Assembly: GCA_942491105.1 (NCBI GenBank)
Contig: CALNZX010000001.1
Location: forward strand, 1-64,000
DNA from: JBBEAM01 sp942491105
GTDB taxonomy: Bacteria > Pseudomonadota > Alphaproteobacteria > Kiloniellales > DSM-21159
Direction of reading: 5' to 3'
Length of the DNA: 64,000 bases
Positions 19,191 through 28,320 of the stretch are shown here, in pieces. The translations under genes and the position numbers were made by a program. The notes beneath the pieces are model-generated. The model had not been told where the DNA came from, made no database searches, and was given only the letters and a program-made list of their open reading frames with translations. Each line of letters starts with the position of its first letter. Within the stretch, counting starts at the first letter, position 1.

Positions 19191-19479
19191 CCTTCAGCCC
19201 GTCGTGCTGCGGACCGAGGACGATCTGGCAGGAGAGGCGGGAGTTCTCGGTCAGCTCGAAGGCGAGATCGAGCATGTCCTGCTCGTCCTCGTCGGCCTCG
19301 CCGACCATCGCCTTGCAGGCCGGGTCGACGTAGACGTGGCAGGTGGCGCAGGCGCAGGAGCCGCCGCACTCGGCCTTGATCGGCAGATCGGCGTCGCGGA
19401 TCGCCTCCATCAGCTGGAGTTCGTCCTCGCCCTCGATCTCGTGGGTCGTGCCGTTCTGGTCGGTGACGTAGAGCTTCAT
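19159..19479 (-). CDS. 2Fe-2S ferredoxin, adrenodoxin type
   Basis: A 106-residue protein with cysteines at 38, 44, 47 and 84 (CGGSCACATC...LSC), the Cys-X5-Cys-X2-Cys-X36-Cys pattern of vertebrate-type/ISC-type ferredoxins, plus an acidic helix (EADEDEQDMLD) used for partner docking. It overlaps the upstream reductase gene by ATGA, so reductase and ferredoxin are made together and form an NAD(P)H electron chain. The oxygenase they serve is not in the window; a Rieske or P450 enzyme is the usual client. Confidence 0.92.
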   Translation of the reverse strand: MKLYVTDQNGTTHEIEGEDELQLMEAIRDADLPIKAECGGSCACATCHVYVDPACKAMVGEADEDEQDMLDLAFELTENSRLSCQIVLGPQHDGLKVTLAPGSEID

Positions 19480-20552
19480 GGGCTTAGGGCTACTCCGAGT
19501 TTCTTCTGCAGCGCGCTGCTCGAGGTCGTGTACTGGAAGCGCAGCTTCTTGTCGGGATAGACGATGTGGAAGGCCTGCTGGGCCATCAGCGCGGCTTCGT
19601 GAAAGCCCGAGAGGATCAGCTTCAGCTTGCCGGGATAGCTGTTGATGTCGCCGATGGCGAAGATGCCCGGGGTCGAGGTCTCGAATTTCTCGGTGTCCAC
19701 GGGGATCAGGTTTTCGTGCAGGTTGATGCCGAACTCGGCGACCGGCCCCAGCTTCATGGTCAGGCCGTAGAAGGCGAGCAGGGTGTCGCAGGGGTGCAAG
19801 AACTCCTCGCCGTCCTTGTCTTTCAGCCGCACGGCGGAGAGTTGACCGTCCGCGCCCTCCAGCCCCGCGAGCTGGCCGATCTTCAGCTCCATCTTGCCGG
19901 CCTCGACCAGGGCGCGCATCTCGTTGACCGTGGCCGGTGCGGCGCGGAACTCGTCGCGGCGGTGGACCAGGGTCAGGCTTTCGGCCAGGGGCTGCAGGTT
20001 GACGGTCCAATCCAGCGCGGAATCGCCGCCGCCGGCGATCAGGATGTGCTTGCCGCGGAACTGCTCCATCTTGCGCACGGAATAGAAGACCGAGCTGCCC
20101 TCGAAATCCTCGATTCCCTGCAGCGGCGGGCGCTTGGGCACGAAGGAGCCGCCGCCGGCGGCGATGATCAGCACCGGCGCTTCCAGGATCGTCCCGGCAT
20201 CGGTGGTCAACCGCCAGGCCGTATCGTCTTCCGTCCGCTCCAGCTTCTCGGCCATCTGGCCGAAGTGGAACACAGGATCGAAGGGCGCGATCTGCTCCAT
20301 CAGCCGGTCGGTCAGTTCCTGCCCCGTGCATAGCGGCAGGGCCGGGATATCGTAGATCGGCTTTTCCGGATAGAGCTCGGCGCACTGGCCGCCGGGGCGG
20401 TCCAGGATGTCCACCAGATGCGCCTTGATATCCAGCAGGCCGAGCTCGAACACGGCGAAGAGGCCGACCGGGCCGGCGCCGATGATAATCGCGTCCGTCT
20501 GCTGGGGTGTGCCTTGGGGCGCGGATGTCTGGCTGTCGCTCATGGAGTTCAT
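19476..20552 (-). CDS. Ferredoxin-NADP reductase, thioredoxin-reductase-like
   Basis: A 358-residue flavoprotein with an FAD motif IIIGAGPVGLFAV (23-35), RPGGQC, and an NADPH motif AGGGDSALDW near 165-175. There is no CxxC redox pair, so it belongs to the TrxR-like FNR class rather than thioredoxin reductases. GIFAIGDINSYPGK near the end is the second FAD contact. ATG 20552 or 20543 are both possible starts and neither has a clear ribosome site. It is coupled to the ferredoxin and lies 94 bases downstream of hutH on the same strand. Confidence 0.9.
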   Translation of the reverse strand: MNSMSDSQTSAPQGTPQQTDAIIIGAGPVGLFAVFELGLLDIKAHLVDILDRPGGQCAELYPEKPIYDIPALPLCTGQELTDRLMEQIAPFDPVFHFGQMAEKLERTEDDTAWRLTTDAGTILEAPVLIIAAGGGSFVPKRPPLQGIEDFEGSSVFYSVRKMEQFRGKHILIAGGGDSALDWTVNLQPLAESLTLVHRRDEFRAAPATVNEMRALVEAGKMELKIGQLAGLEGADGQLSAVRLKDKDGEEFLHPCDTLLAFYGLTMKLGPVAEFGINLHENLIPVDTEKFETSTPGIFAIGDINSYPGKLKLILSGFHEAALMAQQAFHIVYPDKKLRFQYTTSSSALQKKLGVALSP

Positions 20553-20646
20553 CTATCGACTGTCATTGGCGGGTTCAAGGCAGGCGGCGGCATGGCTGCC
20601 ATGACCTTCCGGCGGACGCTGGGTGCTGCGGGGAGGCGCGCTTCTT

Positions 20647-22182
20647 TTAGACCAGCTTGCGCAGCAGCGTCCAGGGGCTCTCGCCGGCGACCTCGCCGGT
20701 CAGGGCGCCGCTTTCCACCAGGGCCGCGATGGCCTCGATATCCGGCGTAAAGGGCCGGTCGTCACCCAGCATCGGCACCCGCGCGCGCAGATGATCCTTG
20801 ATCGCGCCGAGCGCCTGTGAGCTTTCCAGCGGCGCGCGCAGATCGATGCCCTGGGCGGCGGCCAGCAGTTCGATGGCGACGACCCGCGCGGCATTGTGAG
20901 TCATGCGGCCGAGACGCAGCGCGCCATGGGTCGCCATGGAGACGTGGTCTTCCTGATTGGCCGAGGTCGGCAGGGAGTCGATGCTGGTCGCCGCCGCCAG
21001 GTGCTTGGTCTCGCTGGCCAGCGCGGCCGCCGTGACATGGGCGATCATGAAGCCCGAGTTCAGGCCCGGCTCGGCGACCAGGAAGGCCGGCAGGCTGGAC
21101 AGCGTGGCGTCGGTCAAGAGCGCGATGCGGCGTTCGGAGATCGCGGCGACCTCCGAGACCGCCAGCGCGATCAAATCCGCGGCGAAGGCCACGGGTTCGG
21201 CATGGAAATTGCCGCCGGAGAGGATCTCGCCGGTTTCCGCGAAGACCACGGGATTGTCGGAGACGGCGTTGGCCTCGCGCTCCAGGGTTTCGGCGGCGCC
21301 GCGCAGCACGTCGAGGGCGGCGCCCATGACCTGGGGCTGGCAGCGCAGGGAGTAGGGGTCCTGCACCCGGTCACATTCCAGATGGGATCCGCGGATCGAG
21401 CTGCCGGCGAGCAATTCCCGCAGCAGCCTGGCCACCTCGATCTGACCGGGCTGGCCGCGAATTTCGTGGATTCGAGAGTCGAAGGGCGTGTCGCTGCCGA
21501 GCGCGGCATCGACGGACATGGCCCCGGCGGCAAGCGCGGCGGCGAAGACGTCCAGGGCCTTGAACAAACCCTCCAGCGCCAGCGCCGTCGACACCTGGGT
21601 GCCGTTGAGCAGCGCCAGGCCCTCCTTGGCGTCGAGTTCTATGGGCCGCAGGTTGAGCGCCGAGAGCGCCTCGGCGCTGGGCAGGATTTCGCCGCCCAGG
21701 CGCAGTTCGCCCTCGCCGATCAGCGTGGCGGACATCGCCGCCAGCGGCGCCAGGTCGCCGGAGGCGCCGACCGATCCCTGCTCCGGGATTACCGGCATGG
21801 CCCCGGCGTTGAGCAGGGCCAGCAGCAGCTCGATCACCCGCCGGGAGATGCCGGAATGGCCGCGCGCCAGGCTGCCGATCTTCAGCAGCAGGACCATGCG
21901 GACGACCCGGTCGGGCAGGGGGGCGCCGACGCCGGCGCAGTGGCTGAGCACCAGGCGGCGCTGCAGCTCCTTGACCTGGTCCAGGGAGATGCGCTGGCGC
22001 GCCAGCAGCCCGAAGCCGGTGTTGACGCCGTAGGTGGGGCGGTCCTTTTTCAAGGCGGCCTGCACCGTGGCGGCGGAAGCCTCCACAGCCGGCCAGACAG
22101 TATCGGGAAGCGTGAGCTCGGCCTCGGAACGCCAGAAAGCGTGGAGATCGGCGAGCGTTATCCGACCGGGGGTGAGTTGCAT
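20647..22182 (-). CDS. hutH: Histidine ammonia-lyase
   Basis: A 511-residue protein. Ala140-Ser141-Gly142 in GSVGASGDLAPL cyclise to the MIO electrophile. YGVNTGFG (51-58), QDPYSLRCQPQVMG and SANQEDHVSM give the tyrosine, arginine and glutamate of the HutH active site. It removes ammonia from histidine to give urocanate, the inducer of HutC. Unusually it is 18 kb from hutUCGIF and follows a GATase1-AraC regulator by 12 bases, so it appears to be transcribed with that regulator. No HutC-type palindrome is visible upstream. Confidence 0.93.
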   Translation of the reverse strand: MQLTPGRITLADLHAFWRSEAELTLPDTVWPAVEASAATVQAALKKDRPTYGVNTGFGLLARQRISLDQVKELQRRLVLSHCAGVGAPLPDRVVRMVLLLKIGSLARGHSGISRRVIELLLALLNAGAMPVIPEQGSVGASGDLAPLAAMSATLIGEGELRLGGEILPSAEALSALNLRPIELDAKEGLALLNGTQVSTALALEGLFKALDVFAAALAAGAMSVDAALGSDTPFDSRIHEIRGQPGQIEVARLLRELLAGSSIRGSHLECDRVQDPYSLRCQPQVMGAALDVLRGAAETLEREANAVSDNPVVFAETGEILSGGNFHAEPVAFAADLIALAVSEVAAISERRIALLTDATLSSLPAFLVAEPGLNSGFMIAHVTAAALASETKHLAAATSIDSLPTSANQEDHVSMATHGALRLGRMTHNAARVVAIELLAAAQGIDLRAPLESSQALGAIKDHLRARVPMLGDDRPFTPDIEAIAALVESGALTGEVAGESPWTLLRKLV

Positions 22183-22194
22183 GATCCCTTCCCC

Positions 22195-23199
22195 TTATGG
22201 TGTTTGCAGCGCCCGCTCTTCACGGGGCGTGCGGTTGAAGAATTCCCTGTAGCATTTGGAAAAGTGCGAGGCGGAGATGAAGCCGCAGGCCAGGGCCACG
22301 TCGAGCACCGGCATGGCCGTCTGGTTGAGCAGCTTGCGCGCCCGGTTGAGCCGCAGCTCGAGATAGAAGCGGGTCGGGGTGCGCTGCAGGTACTTGCGGA
22401 ACAGCCGCTCGAGCTGCCGTGTCGAAAGGCCGGCGCGCTGCGCCAGATCGGCGCGCGAGAGCGGTTCCTCCTGGTGCTGCTCCATCAGCTCGACGACCTT
22501 GAGCAGCTTGGGGTGGCTGATACCGAGGCGGGCGCGCAGCGCCATGCGCTGGTTATCGTGGCGCTCGCGAATGCGCTCATGAATGAACTGCTCGGCGACC
22601 TGCGTCGCCAGGCCGCGCCCATGCTCCAGCGCGATCAGCGAAAGCATCAGGTCGAGGGCGGCGGTGCCGCCGGAACAGGTGAAGCGGTTGCGGTCGATTT
22701 CGTAGAGCTCCGGCGAAACCGGCAGATTGGGATAGTCCTCGGCGAAGGACTCCAGGTTTTCCCAGTGGATGGTGCAGCGGTAGCCTTCCAGCAGACCGGC
22801 CTTGGCCAGCAGATAGGTGCCGGTGGAGAGCGCGCCGACACGCACCCCCTCGCGGTCGAGGCGGCGCAGCCAGGCGAAGGTGGCTTTGTCCTCGAAACGC
22901 TCGGACTTCAGACCGCCGCAGACGATCAGGGTATTCAGCCGCTCGACCTCGGCGGTGGTCCGGGTGGTCTTGACCTCGATGCCGCTCGATGCGGTGACCA
23001 TGCCGCCCTGCGGCGAGATCAGGTGCCACTCGTAACACTGCTCTCCGGAAAGCCGGTTGGCGGAACGCAGCGGTTCGAGCGCGGAGGAAAAGGCGAGCAG
23101 CGAGAAATTGGGAATCAGCAGGAAACCGTAAATCTGCGGTCCTTCGGTTCCCGTGGTTTTCGGGTGCGCCTCGGCGCTGGCAGCTTGCGCGCTATCCAT
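22195..23199 (-). CDS. GATase1-AraC transcriptional regulator, second copy
   Basis: A 334-residue paralogue of the 14632-15645 regulator, with the DJ-1/PfpI-like domain (about 20-190: IPNFSLLAFSSALEPLR) and two AraC helix-turn-helix units (about 240-330: LSTRQLERLFRKYL, VALACGFISASHFSKCYR). The elbow cysteine of the first copy is replaced by serine here (ALSTGTYLLAKAGLL). The ATG at 23199 follows a stretch with no domain content. It is 12 bases upstream of hutH in the same direction, so it is probably autoregulated with hutH and may sense histidine or a derivative. The closest functional name (GlxA, GbdR, CdhR) cannot be fixed by eye. Confidence 0.87.
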   Translation of the reverse strand: MDSAQAASAEAHPKTTGTEGPQIYGFLLIPNFSLLAFSSALEPLRSANRLSGEQCYEWHLISPQGGMVTASSGIEVKTTRTTAEVERLNTLIVCGGLKSERFEDKATFAWLRRLDREGVRVGALSTGTYLLAKAGLLEGYRCTIHWENLESFAEDYPNLPVSPELYEIDRNRFTCSGGTAALDLMLSLIALEHGRGLATQVAEQFIHERIRERHDNQRMALRARLGISHPKLLKVVELMEQHQEEPLSRADLAQRAGLSTRQLERLFRKYLQRTPTRFYLELRLNRARKLLNQTAMPVLDVALACGFISASHFSKCYREFFNRTPREERALQTP

Positions 23200-23329
23200 T
23201 TCATTCTCTGTGGCGAAGGTCTGGAGCCTGCGAATTCGGGCGAAACCTTGGAACCTGCATTCCTCCGCCGTCCAGAGAAATCTTGTCGCGGCGCTTGAGG
23301 AAAGCCCCGAGCTGGGGTAATCGCCTGCT

Positions 23330-24052
23330 ATGGCGAGTGGTGCGAAACGCGAGGCAAGGGGGCGGGTGCTGCTGGTTGTGCATGCGGCGGGGCCGCGCAT
23401 CGACCGGGTATCGCAGCGCATCGCCGAGCGGGGCTACGATGTACGCTGGTGGCATAGCTACCGGGGCGATCCGATCCCTGGCCCGCAGGATGGCTACGCG
23501 GCGATGGTGATCTATGGAGGCGCGCAGAGCGCCAACGATGCGGACTCCCTCGACTTCCTGGCCGCGGAGCTGCGTGGGATCGAGGCTTGGCTCGCCGCGG
23601 AGAAACCGCTGCTCGGTATCTGTCTCGGCGGTCAGCTGCTGTGCCGCGCGCTGGGCGGCAAGGTGACGCCGCATCCTCACGGCCATTGGGAAGTCGGCTA
23701 CGAGCCGATCCGCGCGACCCCGGCGGGGGCCGAGCTGTTTCCCGAAGAGCTGCAGGTCTATCACTGGCATAAGGAAGGCTTCAGTGTCCCGCAGGGCTGC
23801 GAGCTGCTGGCCACCGGCGAGGCCTTTCCCAATCAGGCCTTTCGCTACGGCACCTCGGCCTACGCGCTGCAGTTTCACCCCGAGGTGACCCCGGCGATCA
23901 TGTCGCGCTGGACCGAAAAGGCCGCGCATTGTCTGGCCGAGCCGGGCGCCCAGCCCGCCGCCAAGCACTTCTGCGATTCCCAGCGCTACCACGCGCCGCT
24001 TGGCGACTGGCTCGATAATTTTCTCGGCCGCTGGCTTCCCGAGCACTCCTGA
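23330..24052 (+). CDS. Class I glutamine amidotransferase-like protein
   Basis: A 240-residue single-domain GATase1. The nucleophile is Cys98 in GICLGGQLL, and the dyad His183/Glu185 is in QFHPEV, so the triad is complete. It resembles the GMP-synthase-like amidotransferases encoded without a synthetase domain; some of these hydrolyse gamma-glutamyl amides. It starts at 23330, divergent from the AraC regulator. Its amide substrate is unknown; a link to gamma-glutamyl polyamines or amino acids would be speculation. Confidence 0.82.
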   Translation: MASGAKREARGRVLLVVHAAGPRIDRVSQRIAERGYDVRWWHSYRGDPIPGPQDGYAAMVIYGGAQSANDADSLDFLAAELRGIEAWLAAEKPLLGICLGGQLLCRALGGKVTPHPHGHWEVGYEPIRATPAGAELFPEELQVYHWHKEGFSVPQGCELLATGEAFPNQAFRYGTSAYALQFHPEVTPAIMSRWTEKAAHCLAEPGAQPAAKHFCDSQRYHAPLGDWLDNFLGRWLPEHS

Positions 24053-24159
24053 AGTTTCTGAATCAATTTAATTACAATGAGTTGAGAGTTTTTCGCCTGC
24101 CGGGATCTGGTTTTGCTATACTCGTGTTCTCAGTTCAATCGCGTCGGGGGGCAGCGATC

Positions 24160-24867
24160 ATGAGGCAACTCAAAATTTTCACTCTCTGCGTGGCCGCGCT
24201 GGCGGCCGCCGTTGTCGGCTTATTGGCTGACAAGGACTCCCTGGCCAGCGACGGCCGGAACGCGCCGCTGGTCGGCGCGCAGTACGACTACCTCTGCAGC
24301 AACGCCAGAAGCGCGGAGCGGACCCTGGAATGGGATATCCTCGGGGTGTCGAGGGGGCTGATCCAGATCGGTGAAAAGATCGATGGCGAGGTGTTCTGGC
24401 GGGAAGTGCCGACAGGCCTCTTCGGCAGCACCCTGTCGAGCCGGCGCTTGGCTGTGGATGGACAGCGGCGCATGGAAAGCGGCGGGGCGCCCCTGACCGA
24501 CAGCGGCGGCTTCGCGGCCATCGCAAGCCTCATCCTGGGCGGAAAAGCGTCTGTCGAGGTGATCGAGCATATGGGCCGGGGCGGCGAGGTCGTCTGGGTC
24601 TATGAGATCGAAGTCGAAAAAGAAGGCAGGACCCAACACGACCTGCTGGGCGAGCCGGAGGTGGTGATCATCTCCGAGGCGCGCAGCCACGGCCTTTACG
24701 AATCCCGGCGGAAGATCTTCTATGCGCCGGAAATCCGCGGCCCTCTGGCATTCAACTATGCCGACACCTTCGGCAACGACGAGCGTTGTATCCTGAGCGC
24801 CTACCGCGCGCCTGGTGAAGCCGCGCCGCGTTTCGATCCCAGTATTATCGGCCAGGGGGGAGAATAG
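24160..24867 (+). CDS. Exported protein of unknown function
   Basis: A 235-residue protein with a clear signal peptide (MRQLKIFTLCVAALAAAVVG, cleavage probably near residue 30 after SLASDG). The mature part is rich in beta-forming segments, with two cysteines (YLCSNARS and DERCILS) that could form a disulfide, and no catalytic motif I recognise. The ATG at 24160 is chosen because the signal peptide begins there. It is 2 bases upstream of another exported protein, so the two are very likely partners. A TATACT box at 24117-24122 could be the -10 element, but no good -35 is seen. Confidence 0.6.
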   Translation: MRQLKIFTLCVAALAAAVVGLLADKDSLASDGRNAPLVGAQYDYLCSNARSAERTLEWDILGVSRGLIQIGEKIDGEVFWREVPTGLFGSTLSSRRLAVDGQRRMESGGAPLTDSGGFAAIASLILGGKASVEVIEHMGRGGEVVWVYEIEVEKEGRTQHDLLGEPEVVIISEARSHGLYESRRKIFYAPEIRGPLAFNYADTFGNDERCILSAYRAPGEAAPRFDPSIIGQGGE

Positions 24868-24869
24868 CC

Positions 24870-25433
24870 ATGAAGATGCCCCGGCTCTTTATCATCTTGC
24901 TGTTCGGCTGCTTTCTGGGGGTGTCGCTTACATCAGCGCCTGCCCTGGCCGATGGCGGCGACCTGCGCAATTCGCTCAAAAAGCTGGACGAAGCCGAAGA
25001 GGTTCTCGAGAAAAATGTCGAGCAAGGCCTGATCTATCTTGGGCAGGAGTTCGATCTCTCCATCACCAATCTCCTGGTTATCAACGTGACGATGTTCAAC
25101 GCCCTGAAGCTGCGCGAAGTCCGCCTGCAGAAGGAGTTTGTCGCGCGGGAACTGCTTCATGTTCGCCTGAATCAGTTTTTCGCCGCCGATCCGTTGTTTT
25201 TCTTCTTCTTCACCCAGGCTATCGCAACCTACGTCGTACGGGGCATGCCGCCGAACAACAACGTATCGGTGATTATGAACCCGGTACTCTGGCAAGCCAC
25301 CGCGGCGCTGGCGACCTTCTATTTCCTAGCTTACCTGCGCACGGAAGAAGGCCGTTATCTGATGGGCATCCTCACCCAGCGTCTCAGCAACGGTCAGTAT
25401 GGCGCCGCCGACGTTTACGACAAGCAGTACTAA
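24870..25433 (+). CDS. Exported membrane-associated protein of unknown function
   Basis: A 187-residue protein with a signal peptide (MKMPRLFIILLFGCFLGVS, then APALADGG), a charged helical segment (about 32-60, LKKLDEAEEVLEKNVEQG), and two further hydrophobic helices around 108-122 (with five consecutive phenylalanines) and 138-155. It does not match a family I know. It follows the other exported protein by 2 bases, implying one operon. Its TAA overlaps the stop of the convergent amidase. Confidence 0.6.
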   Translation: MKMPRLFIILLFGCFLGVSLTSAPALADGGDLRNSLKKLDEAEEVLEKNVEQGLIYLGQEFDLSITNLLVINVTMFNALKLREVRLQKEFVARELLHVRLNQFFAADPLFFFFFTQAIATYVVRGMPPNNNVSVIMNPVLWQATAALATFYFLAYLRTEEGRYLMGILTQRLSNGQYGAADVYDKQY

Positions 25434-26848
25434 AGTTTCGGCCGCGCCGCCGACCAGGGGCGCTCGCGCTCGAAAGCCTTGGCGGCGCGGAACACCGCGA
25501 CATCGTCGTAGGTCCGTCCGACGATCTGCAGCCCGGTTGGCACGCCGTTCCTGGCGAAGCCCGAAGGCACAGAGATGACCGGGCAGCGGCTCAGCATGTT
25601 GAAGGGGTAGGTCAAGGTCCAGCCGAGTACCGGATCGACTTCGACGCCGTTGATCTCGATCTTGTCGCGCGACTGGTCGTGTTCGGCCGGGACAGAGGGC
25701 ACCGCCAGGGTCGGGCAGAGGAAGATGTCGTAGCGCTGCATGAGCGGCCCGAAGGTCGCGTACATTTCCCCGGCGATGTCGTGGGCTTCGAGGAAGTCGT
25801 CGGCGGTGGTCTGCCGTCCCATCTGCGCGAAGGCCCGGGCGTAACTGGTCATCTCCAGGCCGTGCCGCCCCAGATAGCGCCCGATGTAGGTGCCGAAGAG
25901 ATGGCCGAGGTAGTTGTGCGTGGCCGATAGGGCCGACCAGGACCAGCCGAGTTCGACCTCCTCGACCGTGGCGCCGGCGGCGCGAAAGGCTTCCAGCGCC
26001 GCCTGCGTGTTGGCGCGCACCTCGGGGTCGATCTCGCAGTAGCCGAGGTCCATGGAGTAGGCGATCTTCCAGCCTTCGATGCCCTTCAGCTCCTTGGGGA
26101 TGCGCAGCTTCGGCCGCAGGCTGACGATGTCCTTGGGGTGCGGCCCACACATCACGTTCTGCATCAGCGCCAGATCGTCGACGCTGCGCGCCATGGGGCC
26201 GGTGTGGCAGTAGGCGTCGAGATTGAAGGGGTAGTCATCGGGGTTGCGCCCATAGGGCGGCTTGAAGCCGGCGACGCCGCTGGCCGAGGCCGGGATGCGG
26301 ATCGACCCGCCGATGTCCGACCCGCTGGCCAGCGTGGCCGTGCCCGCCGCGAGCGCCGCGCCGGAACCTCCCGAGGAACCGCCGGGCGTGTAGTCCAGGT
26401 TCCAGGGATTCCGGGTAACCCCCCAGAGCCGAGATTGGGTGACGCCGGAGCAGGAGAACTCCGGTGTCGCCGTGCGCGCATGGACGATGGCGCCGGCGCG
26501 CAGCAGGCGCTCGGCTCCTGGCGAGGTAAAGTCCGCGACATCGTCCTTCAGCATCAGCGAGCCGTTCGAGGTGATCTGTCCCTTGATAAAGGACTCGTCC
26601 TTGATCGCGGTCGGCAGGCCTTCCAGTGGACGGAGCCGTCCGTCGGTCTTTTGATAGCGCGCCTCGGCCGCCTTGGCCTTGTCCAGGGCCTCGTCGAAGT
26701 AGCGATAGGCGAAAGCGTTGATCTTCGGCTCGCTGGCCTCGGCGCGGGCGATCACCGCGCGCATCAGCTCGACGGGGGAAAGCGCGCGGGATTTGAATCT
26801 GGCGATGGCCTCGCTGGCCGAGAGATAGCAAAGCTCGAGATCGGTCAT
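25430..26848 (-). CDS. Amidase signature family hydrolase, second copy
   Basis: A 472-residue protein with an intact Ser-cisSer-Lys triad: LPTAIKDES, TPGGSSGGSGAAL and GSDIGGSIRIPAS. It shares an N-terminal layout with the 17733-19190 amidase (ELCYLSASEAIARFKS versus ELCYLGAREVLAAFRS), so the two are paralogues. Substrate unknown; this family includes enzymes for aryl and alkyl amides and amidated amino acids. It is downstream of, and on the same strand as, the DAO-type dehydrogenase at 26977, but a terminator separates them. Confidence 0.87.
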   Translation of the reverse strand: MTDLELCYLSASEAIARFKSRALSPVELMRAVIARAEASEPKINAFAYRYFDEALDKAKAAEARYQKTDGRLRPLEGLPTAIKDESFIKGQITSNGSLMLKDDVADFTSPGAERLLRAGAIVHARTATPEFSCSGVTQSRLWGVTRNPWNLDYTPGGSSGGSGAALAAGTATLASGSDIGGSIRIPASASGVAGFKPPYGRNPDDYPFNLDAYCHTGPMARSVDDLALMQNVMCGPHPKDIVSLRPKLRIPKELKGIEGWKIAYSMDLGYCEIDPEVRANTQAALEAFRAAGATVEEVELGWSWSALSATHNYLGHLFGTYIGRYLGRHGLEMTSYARAFAQMGRQTTADDFLEAHDIAGEMYATFGPLMQRYDIFLCPTLAVPSVPAEHDQSRDKIEINGVEVDPVLGWTLTYPFNMLSRCPVISVPSGFARNGVPTGLQIVGRTYDDVAVFRAAKAFERERPWSAARPKL

Positions 26849-26925
26849 GGCAAGGCTCCATCCAAACTTGGCAATTCAGCCTGGGTATCTGACGGCGGAT
26901 CGCCGCCGGGGGCAAGTGCGGCAAC

Positions 26926-26954
26926 GAAAAAGGCCCGGCGTTTCCGCCGGGCCT
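26926..26954 (-). terminator. Rho-independent terminator after the DAO-type gene
   Basis: Perfect 10-base arms AGGCCCGGCG and CGCCGGGCCT around a TTTC loop (26931-26954). Read on the minus strand the hairpin is followed by five T. It lies 23 bases past the stop of the 26977-28320 gene and before the amidase start. Confidence 0.85.
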
Positions 26955-26976
26955 CGATCTCGGATGGAGCTGTGTT

Positions 26977-28320
26977 TTAGCTCCAGGGGAAGGGGCTATG
27001 CGAGGTCGGGTGCAGCTTGCCCTCGGCGTAGCGCGAGAAGCGGAAGGGCTCCAGCAGCGGACTCTCGCCATTGACGATCTCCTCGGCGACCAGCTTGCCG
27101 ACGCCGATCATCTTGTAGCCGTGATTCGAGTCGGCGATGACGTGGACGTTTTCCCGGAAGGTGTCGATCACCGGGAAGGAGTCCGGCGTGAAGCAGCCCA
27201 GGCCGCCGGAGGGCTCGCGCTTCCACTTGGAAATCTGCCCCTCGAAGCGCTTCTGACAGAAGGCCAGGGCCGAGCACCACATGTGCGCGAAGTCGTCTCC
27301 GACGATGAAGTCCGGGCTGTCGACGCCATAGGGATCGACCTGCACCTTATCGGTGGGGGTCTCGACCTTGTAGGGCATGGCGCCGCCCTGCACGCCGTTG
27401 AAATGGAAGTCCGGCTTGTAATAAATGCCCCAGAGTTCGTCGGTGATCAGGGAACCGTCGACGTCGGAGTAGAGCGGCGCGTCGGTATCGACATGGATCA
27501 CCGGCGGCAGCTTGCCGTCGTTGGTCTTCTGATAGTCGGGATCGACGCCGAGCACGCCTTCCTCGAGCGCCCAGTAGGTCCACATCGGCATGTCGCGCAG
27601 CATCTGCCCGTCGGGTCCCTTGATGTCGACGGACTTGGGCAGCTCCAGCATGTCCCAGAGGTGCCGCACCCAGGGGCCCGCGCCGACCACCACCTGATCG
27701 CACTCGATCTTGCCCTTGTCGGTAATCACGGCGGTCACAGCGTCGGAGTAGTGGCCATGCTCGAAGCCGGTGACCTCGACCCCGGTCATGATCCGCACGC
27801 CTTCGTCCTCGGCCTTCTTCGCCAGGCCGTAGATCGACTTGGTGTTGTTGGCGAAGCCGCCCTTCTTTTCGTGCAGCACCGAGGTGATACCCTTGGCCTG
27901 CCAGTCGTGGAAGATTCCCTGCATGTAGGTCAGGGAGTCCTTCTCGCCTTCGATGAAGGTCGACTCGTAACCGATCGCCTTCTGCTGCTCGTAGATCGTG
28001 CCGACATCCTCGTGCATGCCCTCGGGCGAAATCTGCATGTAGCCGACCGGGTGGTAGGAAAAGGCCTTGGGATCGCTCTCCCAGACCTCGACGGAGTGCG
28101 CCATCAACTCGCGCATCGCCGGCTGATAGTAGTTGTTGCGCACCACGCCGCAGGCGATGCCCGAGGCACCGGCGGCGATCGAGGTCTTGTCGAGGACAAG
28201 GATGTCCTCGCCACTGCCAATGCCCTTGGCCTTCAGCAGGCTGGCGAGATGCCAGGCGGTGCTGAGACCGTGGATGCCTGCGCCGATGACGACGTACTTG
28301 GACTGCGAGGGAAGAGCCAT
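26977..28320 (-). CDS. DAO-family FAD-dependent amine/sarcosine-type oxidoreductase
   Basis: A 447-residue protein: YVVIGAGIHGLSTAWHL (9-25), then TSIAAGASGIACGVVRNNYYQPAM, and a C-terminal HVIADSNHGYKMIGVGKLVAEEI that closes the FAD site. It has no GcvT domain. It is a paralogue of the 53241-54575 enzyme (447 versus 444 residues; same SPFPWS/NCPWV-type ending). The start MALPSQS at 28320 removes an unrelated extension reaching to 28668. It likely oxidises the C-N bond of an N-methylated or secondary amino acid. The upstream 146 bases contain no HutC-type palindrome, unlike the paralogue. Confidence 0.83.
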   Translation of the reverse strand: MALPSQSKYVVIGAGIHGLSTAWHLASLLKAKGIGSGEDILVLDKTSIAAGASGIACGVVRNNYYQPAMRELMAHSVEVWESDPKAFSYHPVGYMQISPEGMHEDVGTIYEQQKAIGYESTFIEGEKDSLTYMQGIFHDWQAKGITSVLHEKKGGFANNTKSIYGLAKKAEDEGVRIMTGVEVTGFEHGHYSDAVTAVITDKGKIECDQVVVGAGPWVRHLWDMLELPKSVDIKGPDGQMLRDMPMWTYWALEEGVLGVDPDYQKTNDGKLPPVIHVDTDAPLYSDVDGSLITDELWGIYYKPDFHFNGVQGGAMPYKVETPTDKVQVDPYGVDSPDFIVGDDFAHMWCSALAFCQKRFEGQISKWKREPSGGLGCFTPDSFPVIDTFRENVHVIADSNHGYKMIGVGKLVAEEIVNGESPLLEPFRFSRYAEGKLHPTSHSPFPWS

